A DNA stretch of 64,000 nucleotides from NCBI RefSeq assembly GCF_900167935.1, contig NZ_FUYL01000012.1, forward strand, positions 1 to 64,000. The letters are read 5' to 3'. Made by a program: the position numbers and the translations under genes. The notes beneath the pieces are model-generated. The model saw nothing but the letters and a program-made list of their open reading frames with translations. It did not search any database and was not told the DNA's origin. Source of the stretch: Maribacter arcticus (lineage in GTDB: Bacteria; Bacteroidota; Bacteroidia; Flavobacteriales; Flavobacteriaceae). Positions 9,184-18,169 of the stretch are shown here, piece after piece; position 1 is the first letter of the stretch; each line of letters starts with the position of its first letter.

Positions 9184-10529
9184 TAAGCTTTGCTAAAAAT
9201 TCGTTTCCAACTTTTCTTTTCTAGACGTATATTTTTATTGAAGGCCGCATTGTATTTATTTACAATTTCTGCCTCATATAGTTTATAAAACTCAGGGTCG
9301 AAATTTGCATCTTTGAGGTAAGTCATTACATGGTCTACATCTTTGTTTTCGGTTAACCATTGGTCAAAAACCTCATGGCGCATGCGTATACCGAAGGTGT
9401 TGATGCCTAAAAATTTCATGGTGTCTTTATGATATGCAATAGTGATGCAAATTTTTTCTTTCGGGTGTCTCCAATGAAAATGATGCTCGTGGTCTTCTTT
9501 GCTTCGTTCGCTAAATACCCAACCATACGTTTGGTATTCAACATCTAAAAATTTGGCTGAATTAAACCAATGTCCTGGATTATATTCTCTAGGATTGTCA
9601 CATAGGGTTTGGGCTAAAGCTTCACCCATCATACGACCAGTGTACCATACAGCCTCAATAGGTCTTCTACTGCCTATGCCTTCGTGCTGTTCAGCACAGT
9701 CACCAATAGCATAAACATCTTTCGCGCTGGTTTCTAAAAATCGATTGACTTTTACACCTCTTCCTAATTCGATACATGATTCCTTTAGAAAATCAATATT
9801 GGGAGTGACACCAGCGGTTAACCCTACAACATTACATTCTATAATGTCACCTTTATCGGTAACTACAGCTCTAGCTCTTCCATTTTCATCAGATATAATC
9901 TCTTCTAAATTGGTGTCTAATCGTAAATCGATATGATGCTCTAAAATGTGCTCGTTAATCATAGTAGATTCGCCTTCTGTCAAGACCCCGTTCCAAAAAC
10001 TCTTTTCACGTACAAGAAAGGTCACCGGTATTTTTCGAGAACGAAGCATTTCTGCCATTTCAATACCAATGAGTCCGCCACCAACAATAACAGCTCGGTT
10101 ACAAATGGCATTATTAGGAGCATTTTTCTCAAGTAATTCTAGGTCTTGTTTTGAATATAGTCCTTGAACACCTTTTAAATCTTGACCTGGCCAACCAAAT
10201 TTATTCGGTTTTGATCCTGTTGCAATTACCAGCTTATCATAAGTAATGGTAGAGCCATCTTTTAGGGTTAGTTTTTTTGAATCAGGTGCTACTTTTTCTA
10301 CAAAGCCATTCACTAAATCGATTTTGTTTTTTTTCCAAAACCAATTTTCATATGGCTGAGTATGTTCAAATTTCATGTGGCCCATGTAGACATACATTAA
10401 TGCTGTACGGGAAAAAAAATAATCACTTTCTGCAGATATAATGGTGATTCTATTATTCGATAGCTTTCGTACATGTCTAGCTAAAGTAACCCCAGAAATA
10501 CCGTTGCCTATAATTACAATATGATTCAT
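9183..10529 (-). CDS. FAD/NAD(P)-dependent oxidoreductase
   Basis: 448 residues of the pyridine-nucleotide disulfide oxidoreductase fold. The FAD site is IIGNGISGVTLARHVRK at the N-terminus, a second GxGxxG site (VIVGGGLIGIEMAEML) near residue 165 binds NAD(P)H, and DVYAIGDCAEQ near residue 265 binds the flavin. It resembles NADH:rubredoxin or nitrite-reductase-type reductases rather than disulfide reductases, since no redox CxxxxC is present. It is translationally linked to the polyferredoxin, which suggests NAD(P)H-driven or quinone-linked electron transfer between the two. It is the first gene of the pair; the 277 bases upstream are shared with the divergent DUF547 gene. Confidence 0.85.
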   Translation of the reverse strand: MNHIVIIGNGISGVTLARHVRKLSNNRITIISAESDYFFSRTALMYVYMGHMKFEHTQPYENWFWKKNKIDLVNGFVEKVAPDSKKLTLKDGSTITYDKLVIATGSKPNKFGWPGQDLKGVQGLYSKQDLELLEKNAPNNAICNRAVIVGGGLIGIEMAEMLRSRKIPVTFLVREKSFWNGVLTEGESTMINEHILEHHIDLRLDTNLEEIISDENGRARAVVTDKGDIIECNVVGLTAGVTPNIDFLKESCIELGRGVKVNRFLETSAKDVYAIGDCAEQHEGIGSRRPIEAVWYTGRMMGEALAQTLCDNPREYNPGHWFNSAKFLDVEYQTYGWVFSERSKEDHEHHFHWRHPKEKICITIAYHKDTMKFLGINTFGIRMRHEVFDQWLTENKDVDHVMTYLKDANFDPEFYKLYEAEIVNKYNAAFNKNIRLEKKSWKRIFSKA

Positions 10530-10806
10530 ATAATGCTTTTGTTGGTCCTTGTGTCGGTATTAAAGGTAATAACTTAACAGCTACATTTTTATTTAGAAAG
10601 ATTATAAACTCATGATGAGACTGTAGTGTTTTTTAACTTATTTTACGTTTTAATAATCTTTAAATGGGTTATTAATAATCACATAATTAGTGTTTTATTT
10701 AATTGAAGTTTATTGAGGAAAGTAAAAGAAATATTCTATAAGTGTATGGTAATGATTAAACGCACGACTTAAAGTAACTCGATAACAATATTAAATTTAA
10801 AGTTTC

Positions 10807-11520
10807 ATGAAACGACATATCATACAAGCATTATTTTTCTTATTGATTGTGACCGGTTCATCAGCGCAAGAATTGAATACATTTTTTAACGAAACCGATA
10901 GCTTTTTAAAAGCTAATATTATAGATGGTCGTGTTAAGTATAATGCGATTAAAGAAACCCCAGAAGCTTTAAAAGCTATTTTACATTTAGCAAAAGATAT
11001 TTCTGTGTCAGAGTCAGAAGTTATGAACTACCAAGCCTTCTGGATTAATGCTTATAATCTTATTGTGATAGATGGAGTCGTTAAAAATTATCCATTAAAA
11101 TCACCGTTAGATGTTGATGGATTTTTCGATAAAGCTAAGCATAGTATCGGGGGTAAAATGATTACTTTAAATGGCATTGAAAATGAATTGTTACGGGCAA
11201 AATTTCCAAATGAACCACGATTTCATTTTGTATTAGTTTGTGCAGGTTTAGGTTGTCCACCGATAATAAATGAAACGTACACTCCAAAAAAGCTAGAAAC
11301 TCAATTGCAACGACAAACAGTTTTAGCAATGAATAATCCTAGTTTTATTAGGGTAGAAGGTAATAAAGTTAATGTTTCGCAAATCTTTGAATGGTATAAA
11401 GATGATTTCGAAAGGGTAGGGGGTATAGTTGCATTCATCAATAAATTTAAAACTTCAAAACTACCTGAGGCAGTTCAATTGGGTTATTATCCTTACGATT
11501 GGACCTTAAATTCCAAATAG
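10807..11520 (+). CDS. DUF547 family protein, exported
   Basis: 237 residues with a signal peptide (cleavage near SSAQ, residue 20). The DUF547 core is recognised by YQAFWINAYNLIVIDGVV, a charged segment, and the FHFVLVCAGLGCPPI stretch with its invariant Cys. The Cys/His arrangement recalls transglutaminase-like proteins, but no activity has been shown that I can name. The 277-base upstream gap is AT-rich with no clear promoter motif. DUF547 genes occur near arsenic and redox clusters in other bacteria, which fits the neighbours at 7591-16525 but does not prove a shared role. Confidence 0.8.
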   Translation: MKRHIIQALFFLLIVTGSSAQELNTFFNETDSFLKANIIDGRVKYNAIKETPEALKAILHLAKDISVSESEVMNYQAFWINAYNLIVIDGVVKNYPLKSPLDVDGFFDKAKHSIGGKMITLNGIENELLRAKFPNEPRFHFVLVCAGLGCPPIINETYTPKKLETQLQRQTVLAMNNPSFIRVEGNKVNVSQIFEWYKDDFERVGGIVAFINKFKTSKLPEAVQLGYYPYDWTLNSK

Positions 11521-11649
11521 TTGAATTTCTTATTGCATAAACAATAGCTTGTTATTCATTAGCTGGTATTTCTTAACAAATAGTTATGTGTGTACCCTAT
11601 TGCAACCTGCTGTAAATAGTATAATTTTAGGTGATTAAGGAATTTAAAA

Positions 11650-12657
11650 ATGAAAAAATTAAGCCTTTTGTTTTTATTCGCCATTCAGTTTTCATGTTTT
11701 GGTCAGGCAAATAAGAAAATTAATGGGGTGAGTTTTGTTGCCTCAAGGGAGAAGGTGGTTCAAGAACAAGTGGAAGCTATAGTACAGGTAAATGCAAATA
11801 GTGCTGCCGTAATGCCTTTTGGATTCATCAGAGAAGTGAATAATCCAAAAATTACATTCAATACCGAACGACAATGGTTTGGTGAAACCAAGAGCGGAGC
11901 AGAACAATATATAGAAATGCTACATGAAAATGGTATTTCGGTTATGATGAAGCCACAAATCTGGATTTCTAAAGGTGTTTTTACGGGAATTCTAAAAATG
12001 GACAGCGAAGACCATTGGAAACAATTAGAAGAATCATACTGTGATTTTATATTGACGTTCGCTCAATTAGCAGAAGAAAGTCATGTTGATGTGTTTTGTA
12101 TCGGTACCGAATTAGAGCAATTTGTTCAGAATAGACCAGCGTATTGGAATGGATTAATTACTGAAATACGTCAAATATATAAAGGGAAACTGACTTATGC
12201 AGCGAACTGGGATGAGTTTGACCGAGTACCCTTTTGGAATCAATTAGATTATATTGGTGTTGATGCCTATTTTCCACTATCAGAATCAAAAACACCATCA
12301 GTTGAGGAACTTATAGCCGGTTGGCAACCATGGAAATCTAAGATATCAACGTTGTCAAATCAAACTCAAAAGCCAATTCTTTTCACGGAATATGGATATA
12401 GAAGTATGGACTATTCTGCTAAGAAACCCTGGCTTGTGGATCGTACCGAAGAAAGGCCTAATATGGTGTCTCAAGCGAATTGTAAAGAAGCTATTTTCTC
12501 TGAATTTTGGGGAGAAAAATGGTTTGCAGGTGGTTATGTTTGGAAATGGTTTCCAAACCATGGTACGGCCGGTGGTGTAAATGACAACAGATTTACACCT
12601 CAGAATAAACCATCGTTAAAAATAATCAGCGATAATTATAAAAAGTACAGTGAATAG
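11650..12657 (+). CDS. GH113-like glycoside hydrolase, secreted
   Basis: 335 residues with a signal peptide (about 1-18, CFGQ). The fold is a TIM barrel: VFCIGTELEQF near residue 155 carries the acid/base Glu, and ILFTEYGYRS near residue 247 carries the nucleophile Glu. GGYVWKWFPNHGTAGG near the C-terminus is typical of the GH113 beta-mannanase-like family. A mannan or mannose-containing oligosaccharide is the likely substrate. A short gap to the amidase gene follows; the two may be cotranscribed. Confidence 0.8.
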   Translation: MKKLSLLFLFAIQFSCFGQANKKINGVSFVASREKVVQEQVEAIVQVNANSAAVMPFGFIREVNNPKITFNTERQWFGETKSGAEQYIEMLHENGISVMMKPQIWISKGVFTGILKMDSEDHWKQLEESYCDFILTFAQLAEESHVDVFCIGTELEQFVQNRPAYWNGLITEIRQIYKGKLTYAANWDEFDRVPFWNQLDYIGVDAYFPLSESKTPSVEELIAGWQPWKSKISTLSNQTQKPILFTEYGYRSMDYSAKKPWLVDRTEERPNMVSQANCKEAIFSEFWGEKWFAGGYVWKWFPNHGTAGGVNDNRFTPQNKPSLKIISDNYKKYSE

Positions 12658-12719
12658 TCTCAATTTTGCAGGCTGTTAGTTGTTTCGAAAGATGGCACAA
12701 ACTTTGTTTCCCTTATCAT

Positions 12720-13745
12720 ATGTTTAGGTATTTAATTTTAGTAGTTTTTATTGCTCAAGCCGCATTTGGTCAAGAATCGTTGAAAACGGTAACGGCCGAA
12801 CCTGGCGATGGTATTCTTTCCCTTTTAAGAAAGCAAGGGGTTAATCCGTATGAAATATTTGATGAATTCGTAGCCTTAAATAATCATGATTTAAGAGATA
12901 GTGTGCATCTTATAGCAGGTAAAACCTATGTGATTCCGAAGTTCGAATTGGAAACAGTGCCAATTGTAGACTCGATACAAAAACAATCTACTGATGTTAA
13001 AAAGTTAGAGAGTGCTTCTTATGCTATTTTTGGTGAAAAGCATAAAACAGTAATCACCAAAAGTGAACGACTGAAAGGTAATGTGTATTATTTAGTTTCT
13101 GGTCATGGTGGTCCTGATCCTGGTGCAATGGGTGTTTATGCCGGTAAAACCATATCGGAAGATGAATATGCGTATGATATTACATTACGATTAGCGAAAG
13201 AATTATTAGCTCATGGAGCAATGGTCTACATTATTATACAAGATGAAAACGACGGCATTAGAGATGAGCGTGTTCTTGAAATTGACCATGATGAGGTTGC
13301 CTATCCAAATAAAACGATTCCCTTAAACCAAGTAGCAAGATTAAAACAACGTGTAGAAATCGTTAATGACCTTTATAAGTCGAATAAGGGTAAGTACCAG
13401 CGTTTAATTGTCACACATGTTGATAGTAGAAGTGTGGGGCAAAATATAGATGTGTTTTTCTATTATCATGAAAATAGTAAGAATGGTAAAAAGTTGGCAG
13501 AAAGTATTCATACTACTTTCGATGCCAAGTATAAAAAATATCAACCTAATAGAAGTTATGCAGGTACTTTTGAAGATCGAACCTCGCTTTATTTGGTTAA
13601 GAAAACGCACCCTGCAATGACATTTATTGAGATTGGAAATATCATGAATGCTAAGGATCAAGTTAGAATCGTCGATCCCGATAATCGTCAAGCATTAGCA
13701 AAATGGATTAGTGAAGGCGTGCTGTTAGATTTTGAGGAGGAATAA
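12720..13745 (+). CDS. N-acetylmuramoyl-L-alanine amidase, exported, with LysM-like N-terminus
   Basis: 341 residues from the ATG at 12720, chosen because it starts a clean signal peptide (MFRYLILVVFIAQAAFGQ). An upstream in-frame ATG at 12666 would bury the signal. Residues about 20-80 look LysM-like (EPGDGILSLLRKQGVNPY, then AGKTYVIP). The catalytic Amidase_3 domain has VSGHGGPDPGAMG with the first zinc His, an acidic zinc ligand in SEDEYAYD, a later zinc His in IVTHVDSR, and the catalytic Glu in FIEIGNI. It cleaves peptide stems from peptidoglycan in the periplasm. Confidence 0.87.
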   Translation: MFRYLILVVFIAQAAFGQESLKTVTAEPGDGILSLLRKQGVNPYEIFDEFVALNNHDLRDSVHLIAGKTYVIPKFELETVPIVDSIQKQSTDVKKLESASYAIFGEKHKTVITKSERLKGNVYYLVSGHGGPDPGAMGVYAGKTISEDEYAYDITLRLAKELLAHGAMVYIIIQDENDGIRDERVLEIDHDEVAYPNKTIPLNQVARLKQRVEIVNDLYKSNKGKYQRLIVTHVDSRSVGQNIDVFFYYHENSKNGKKLAESIHTTFDAKYKKYQPNRSYAGTFEDRTSLYLVKKTHPAMTFIEIGNIMNAKDQVRIVDPDNRQALAKWISEGVLLDFEEE

Positions 13746-13748
13746 AAC

Positions 13749-14453
13749 TTATATGGCGATATATTTTAAATAATATTGATGTAATTCATTAGGTCTAGCC
13801 CCTAAATAATGCTTTAAATGAATCATTGCAAAATGCCATTGTAACATTACCATTCCGCGTTCCTCATATCGCCTAGCAGAAGTTGTTACAGCTGCAGGTA
13901 TAATCTTGAAAGGTTTTAATTTATACATTCGACCTATGAATTCGTTATCCTCATAAATGATATAGTTTTCATTAAAGCCGTTATTTTCATGAAATAGCTT
14001 ATTGGTGATAAATAGCGATTGGTCTCCGCCACGACAAATCTGATGGTTGATTTTGGTACACCAAGCAAAAAATTTCAAAAAATTACTATCACTATTAAAG
14101 CGCATTTGAAAACAACCTACTTCATGACCTTCTTTTAAAGCTTGAAATATAGCCAAGTCAAAGTGTTTTGGAGGCAAGGAATCTACATGTAAAAAATAAA
14201 GAATTTCTCCGGTTGCTATTGCAGCACCAAAATTCATTTGAACGGCCCTTCCTTTTATGCTGTTAATTACGGTAGCACCATAATCACGCGCATTAGAAGG
14301 CGTTTCGTCACTGCTGCCACCATCAACAACCAGTATTTCTTTAATGCGATTAGAGCCTGCATTTTTTGAAATGGACAAAAGAACCTTCTTAATGTAATTC
14401 GCCTCGTTCAATACCGGAATAATGATACTAATTGTGGGCTGGTAACTACTCAT
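13749..14453 (-). CDS. TIGR04283-type glycosyltransferase (arsenosugar-associated family)
   Basis: 234 residues of GT-A fold: IIPVLNEANYIKKVL at the N-terminus, VDGGSSDET near residue 45, and the YFLHVDSLPP metal site near residue 90. The family (selenodomain/arsenosugar-associated transferase 2) is usually encoded with its partner family TIGR04282, here at 15310, with a purine nucleoside phosphorylase between them as seen here. Its likely role is to transfer a sugar or aglycone in making an arsenosugar-type compound, but the defining radical SAM (arsS) and methyltransferase (arsM) genes are not in this window. Confidence 0.8.
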   Translation of the reverse strand: MSSYQPTISIIIPVLNEANYIKKVLLSISKNAGSNRIKEILVVDGGSSDETPSNARDYGATVINSIKGRAVQMNFGAAIATGEILYFLHVDSLPPKHFDLAIFQALKEGHEVGCFQMRFNSDSNFLKFFAWCTKINHQICRGGDQSLFITNKLFHENNGFNENYIIYEDNEFIGRMYKLKPFKIIPAAVTTSARRYEERGMVMLQWHFAMIHLKHYLGARPNELHQYYLKYIAI

Positions 14454-14497
14454 AAATATCTTTTTGCTTTCTTATGGTAGTAAAATGATAACTTAAC

Positions 14498-15313
14498 TTA
14501 CAGTTGCTTTATTAATTCTTGAAACAATTTCACCATTTTAGGTTCAGTTTTTTCAGCTATAGCAATAATTTCACTTATATCTACAGGCTTAAGATTATCT
14601 GGGTCGCATTCGTCGGTTAAAACTGAAACAGCTACAATCGGTAATGATAAATGGTTGGCTACAATCACTTCTGGTACGGTACTCATGCCAACGGCGTCTG
14701 CACCTATTAATTTAATCATTCTATATTCTGCCTTCGTTTCAAGTTGAGGTCCCACTACAGAAGCATATACTCCTGTTTTTAAAGAAATATCGTTCGCTTT
14801 GGCAATAGCTAATAATTTATTTCGCATGTCTAAATCGTAAGGTTCAGACATGTCTGCGAAACGCTCTCCATACTCACCTACATTCTTAAACGCCAATGGC
14901 GACCCACCTTGCAGATTAATGTGATCTTCGATCAACATCATATCACCTTTTTTGTAATTTAGGTTAACAGCACCTGCTGCATTTGAAATAAAGAGTTTGG
15001 TAATGCCAAGCATATGCATAACACGTATTGGGTATGTAACATCTAAAAAATCATATCCTTCATATAAATGAAAGCGACCTTGCATAACCACTACCTTTTT
15101 ACCAGAAATGGTGCCATATACCAATTTGCCCGTATGAAACTCTACGGTTGCTAGAGGAAAAAATGGAATATGGTTGTAATGGGCGTCTATAGGGTCTTCG
15201 ATGCTATCTACCAATTTTCCTAATCCAGTACCTAATACGATTCCTATTTCAGGTTGGTCAAAACCTTTGTTTTTAAGGTATGCTACAGATTCTAATAATT
15301 GTTCTTTAATCAT
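14498..15313 (-). CDS. Purine nucleoside phosphorylase (trimeric PNP/MTAP family)
   Basis: 271 residues, full length. Visible signatures are GTGLGKL (28-34), HFHLYEG-like phosphate/ribose motifs (GRFHLYEGYD, 79-88), the SNAAGAV loop (110-116), and VGPQLETKAEYRMI plus AVGMSTVPE (187-215). It splits purine nucleosides with phosphate. At TDECD (233-237) it has Asp234, where mammalian PNP has Asn and MTA phosphorylase has Asp, so an adenine-containing substrate is possible. The gene overlaps the TIGR04282 gene by 4 bases (ATGA), so it is co-translated with it. This supports a dedicated pathway role rather than general salvage. Confidence 0.88.
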   Translation of the reverse strand: MIKEQLLESVAYLKNKGFDQPEIGIVLGTGLGKLVDSIEDPIDAHYNHIPFFPLATVEFHTGKLVYGTISGKKVVVMQGRFHLYEGYDFLDVTYPIRVMHMLGITKLFISNAAGAVNLNYKKGDMMLIEDHINLQGGSPLAFKNVGEYGERFADMSEPYDLDMRNKLLAIAKANDISLKTGVYASVVGPQLETKAEYRMIKLIGADAVGMSTVPEVIVANHLSLPIVAVSVLTDECDPDNLKPVDISEIIAIAEKTEPKMVKLFQELIKQL

Positions 15314-15987
15314 GAATTTATATGTTTTAAAAAGGGTTGAAAAGCTTCAATATCCTTTATGTCCTCGTAATAATCTACGTCGTTTCTTGTTTCTAAAAGA
15401 GCAGTTTTCTTGTCGTTAAGGTCGGCAAGGGTATCCATTAAAACCGTTTCGGTGCCCCAATCTTTATTTTTAAAAAGTTCTGGCGTGTAATTTTTCATCC
15501 CAAGTAAATAATATCCTCCATCTTCTGCTGGCCCAACAACAAAATCGTTTTTTTCGAGTGCCTTAAATGCTTGTTCTATATCTTCCTGCGAAAAATCGAA
15601 CATATCACTACCAATAATTATGATTTTTTGAAATTCATTTTGAAATCCTTCTTGAAAAGCATTCGCCATACGAGCGCCCAAATCATTACCAGTTTGTAGT
15701 TTCTTTCCAAAACGTTTGTTGTCCCAAATGTCATTCTCCCAAATCTCTTCAGAGTAGTATACAATCTTTTCTGCGTATAAGTTACTTGTAATTTTAACGG
15801 TATGATTGAGGAGAAACTGATAAATATTCAGCGCCGACTCGTCACCAACCGTTGCCGCCAATCGCCTTTTTCCTTTACCCAGCTCAGGATTTCTTGTGAA
15901 AATCAGCAGTAGATTATTAGAGCTCGCCAGTGTAAAATCAATTACCTTTTCATCTCGCTCTTCTTTGTTGTCTTGTATTATTCCCAA
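15310..15987 (-). CDS. TIGR04282/DUF2064 glycosyltransferase (arsenosugar-associated family)
   Basis: 225 residues. The core starts LLLIFTRNPELGKGKRRLAATVGDE near residue 27 and continues with IIIGSDMFDF and NDFVVGPAEDGGYYLLGM, the nucleotide-sugar-transferase-like signature of this family. It is typically paired with the TIGR04283 transferase and a radical SAM enzyme. It overlaps the PNP gene by 4 bases. The first about 20 residues are polar and not conserved-looking, so the true start may be downstream, but no better ATG precedes the core. Confidence 0.8.
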   Translation of the reverse strand: MGIIQDNKEERDEKVIDFTLASSNNLLLIFTRNPELGKGKRRLAATVGDESALNIYQFLLNHTVKITSNLYAEKIVYYSEEIWENDIWDNKRFGKKLQTGNDLGARMANAFQEGFQNEFQKIIIIGSDMFDFSQEDIEQAFKALEKNDFVVGPAEDGGYYLLGMKNYTPELFKNKDWGTETVLMDTLADLNDKKTALLETRNDVDYYEDIKDIEAFQPFLKHINS

Positions 15988-16018
15988 AGTAAATTTTATT
16001 GATTATCCAAACTCCTAC

Positions 16019-16525
16019 CTAATAAACCTTTATGCCTTCATGTAAAAGCTTACCCCAATGCTTGCTAAATGCATGTACACTATCGGTGGCTTTTTCTTTG
16101 TCGTTAAATACTTCGCCACCTTTATTTTTCCATTCAAAAATACCACCATGAAGATTACGTATTTTGGTATAACCAAGCTTCTTCAACTTTTCACCAATAT
16201 TTTCTGAACGTACACCAATTGAGCAATAAACAATAATGGATTGAGAAGTGTTAGGGATAGTTTCAAGAATTTTTTGTTCGTCAAAATTTTTATAACCTAC
16301 CCAAATGGCATTCTTTAAATGGCTAACATCAAACTCTTCCTTTTCTCGAGTATCTAAAAACAGAATTGAATCTGACATAGATAAACTTTCAGGATAGACA
16401 TAGGGTATGCTTTCTTTATTCCACGTCTTTAAAGCGCGATTAATATCATCTTGCCCAACTACAACGTTTGAAAAGCATAGAAGGGAAAATAAACTAAAAA
16501 CTTGTAGATATTTGATTAACTTCAT
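16019..16525 (-). CDS. Rhodanese-like domain protein, exported
   Basis: 168 residues from the ATG at 16525, which begins a signal peptide (MKLIKYLQVFSLFSLLCFSN). The in-frame ATG at 16555 would add ten polar residues before it. The rhodanese domain has FLDTREKEEFDVSHL and the active-site loop IIVYCSIGVRSENIG, with the persulfide-forming Cys. C-terminal residues include LHGGIFEWKNKG. It would move sulfur, or in arsenic-linked proteins arsenic/selenium species, in the periplasm. It is the first gene of the minus-strand run 16525-13749 and faces the GH32 gene across a 55-base divergent promoter region. Confidence 0.85.
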   Translation of the reverse strand: MKLIKYLQVFSLFSLLCFSNVVVGQDDINRALKTWNKESIPYVYPESLSMSDSILFLDTREKEEFDVSHLKNAIWVGYKNFDEQKILETIPNTSQSIIVYCSIGVRSENIGEKLKKLGYTKIRNLHGGIFEWKNKGGEVFNDKEKATDSVHAFSKHWGKLLHEGIKVY

Positions 16526-16580
16526 TGCTGTAAAGGTACTATTTTTAGTCTCCAAGGTTTATAGTTTAAAAGACGAGTTT

Positions 16581-18164
16581 ATGGTTAAAATTTTGCAAAA
16601 GGTGTTTTTTAAATCGGGATTAATTATGCTTGTCATGTGCAATTTTAGCTGTAAGCAGGATGCGAAAATTCAAGAGATTACTACAGAGCTAGAACCATCT
16701 GATTATTATACGGAATCATATCGACCACAGTTTCATTTTACCCCAGAAGAAAAATGGATGAATGATCCTAACGGACTTGTTTATAGCAATGGTAAATATC
16801 ATTTGTTCTATCAATACTATCCAGACAGCACTGTTTGGGGTCCTATGCATTGGGGCCATGCCATTAGTAAAGACTTATTGGAGTGGGAGCACAAACCAAT
16901 AGCGTTGTTTCCAGATAAACACGGGTTAATATTTTCTGGTAGTGCCGTAATTGATAAAGAGAATACATCTGGTTTTGGTACAAAAGAAAAGCCAGCAATG
17001 GTTGCGATTTTCACGTATCATGATATGGAAGGAGAACAGTCTGGTAAAAAGAATTTTCAAACACAGGGTATTGCATACAGTTTAGATGATGGAGATAGTT
17101 GGACGAAATATGAGGGAAATCCTGTGATCGGTAATGATGGAATTAAAGATTTTCGGGATCCTAAAGTTTTTTGGAATGCTAAAGAGCAAAATTGGACGAT
17201 GCTTTTAGTGGCAGGAGACCATTTGCAGATATGGAACTCGCCAGATTTAAAGGAATGGAAAAAAGTAAGTGAATTTGGGAAAGAAAAAGGAGCACATGGC
17301 GGCGTATGGGAATGTCCTGATTTATTTCCTTTAAAAATTGAAGGAACTGATGAAGAGAAATGGGTTCTTTTAATAAGTATTAATCCGGGTGCGCCAAATG
17401 GGGGGAGTGGAACACAATATTTTATTGGTGATTTTGATGGAACAACATTTACAACAGACCAAACAGAATCTCGATGGATAGATTTAGGCCGAGATAATTA
17501 CGCTGGGGTTACCTATAACGATGCTCCGAACAATGATCGAATATTTATTGGGTGGATGAGTAATTGGGATTATGCGCGCGATACACCAACCGAAAAATGG
17601 CGAAGCGCTATGACGGTGCCTAGAAAATTGACATTGCGTAAAATTGAAGGCGAGCTTTTCTTGGTGAATTATCCTTTAGACAATATGAAGGGTATAGTGT
17701 ATGAGACTTTTTCAGATAGTCAATTTGAGTTAACGAAAAATCAGAAGGAAATGATTCCGTTGAAATACGGAAATCAATCTGAAATTAGATTCACGGTCAA
17801 GAATCCTGAGATGACATTGTATTTCAGTAATGAAGCCGGTGATAACTTAGACATAGTAATCGATAGAAAAAACAAAATGTTGACTTTTAACCGTGGAAAA
17901 TCGGGCAAAGTCGATTTTAGCGAAAAATTTGCTGGTGGTTTACAAAAGATGGATATGTCAAATTTGCCTGAAGAACCAGTTGAGGTGAAAATTCTATTAG
18001 ATCATTCTTCTATGGAGCTTTTTATTAACGGAGGGCAGTATGTTATGACCAATCAAATATTTCCAAATGAATTCTATACGGCTTTAACTCTTGAGAATAA
18101 TTCAAATGATGAATTAATAATAAACGATTTTAGCGAGCGTGAGATGAAGCGTATTTGGGATTAG
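16581..18164 (+). CDS. GH32 fructan/sucrose hydrolase, lipoprotein
   Basis: 527 residues from the ATG at 16581. This start gives a lipoprotein signal (LIMLVMCNFSC), whereas the longer frame from 16407 overlaps the rhodanese gene. The five-bladed propeller carries the nucleophile motif WMNDPNG, the RDP motif (DFRDPKVFW) with the transition-state Asp, and WECPDLFPL with the acid/base Glu. A C-terminal beta-sandwich follows (HSSMELFINGGQYV). It cleaves beta-fructosides such as levan, inulin or sucrose at the cell surface. No SusC/SusD pair or fructokinase lies beside it, though an APH-type kinase is at 19441. Confidence 0.9.
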   Translation: MVKILQKVFFKSGLIMLVMCNFSCKQDAKIQEITTELEPSDYYTESYRPQFHFTPEEKWMNDPNGLVYSNGKYHLFYQYYPDSTVWGPMHWGHAISKDLLEWEHKPIALFPDKHGLIFSGSAVIDKENTSGFGTKEKPAMVAIFTYHDMEGEQSGKKNFQTQGIAYSLDDGDSWTKYEGNPVIGNDGIKDFRDPKVFWNAKEQNWTMLLVAGDHLQIWNSPDLKEWKKVSEFGKEKGAHGGVWECPDLFPLKIEGTDEEKWVLLISINPGAPNGGSGTQYFIGDFDGTTFTTDQTESRWIDLGRDNYAGVTYNDAPNNDRIFIGWMSNWDYARDTPTEKWRSAMTVPRKLTLRKIEGELFLVNYPLDNMKGIVYETFSDSQFELTKNQKEMIPLKYGNQSEIRFTVKNPEMTLYFSNEAGDNLDIVIDRKNKMLTFNRGKSGKVDFSEKFAGGLQKMDMSNLPEEPVEVKILLDHSSMELFINGGQYVMTNQIFPNEFYTALTLENNSNDELIINDFSEREMKRIWD

Positions 18165-18169
18165 ATCTA

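Noticed and set aside
12666-12719. An upstream ATG for the amidase gene
   Set aside because: It would put 18 polar and aromatic residues before a perfect signal peptide; the ATG at 12720 is the sensible start.
16407-16580. A longer start for the GH32 gene
   Set aside because: It overlaps the divergent rhodanese gene by more than 100 bases and hides the lipoprotein signal that begins at 16581.
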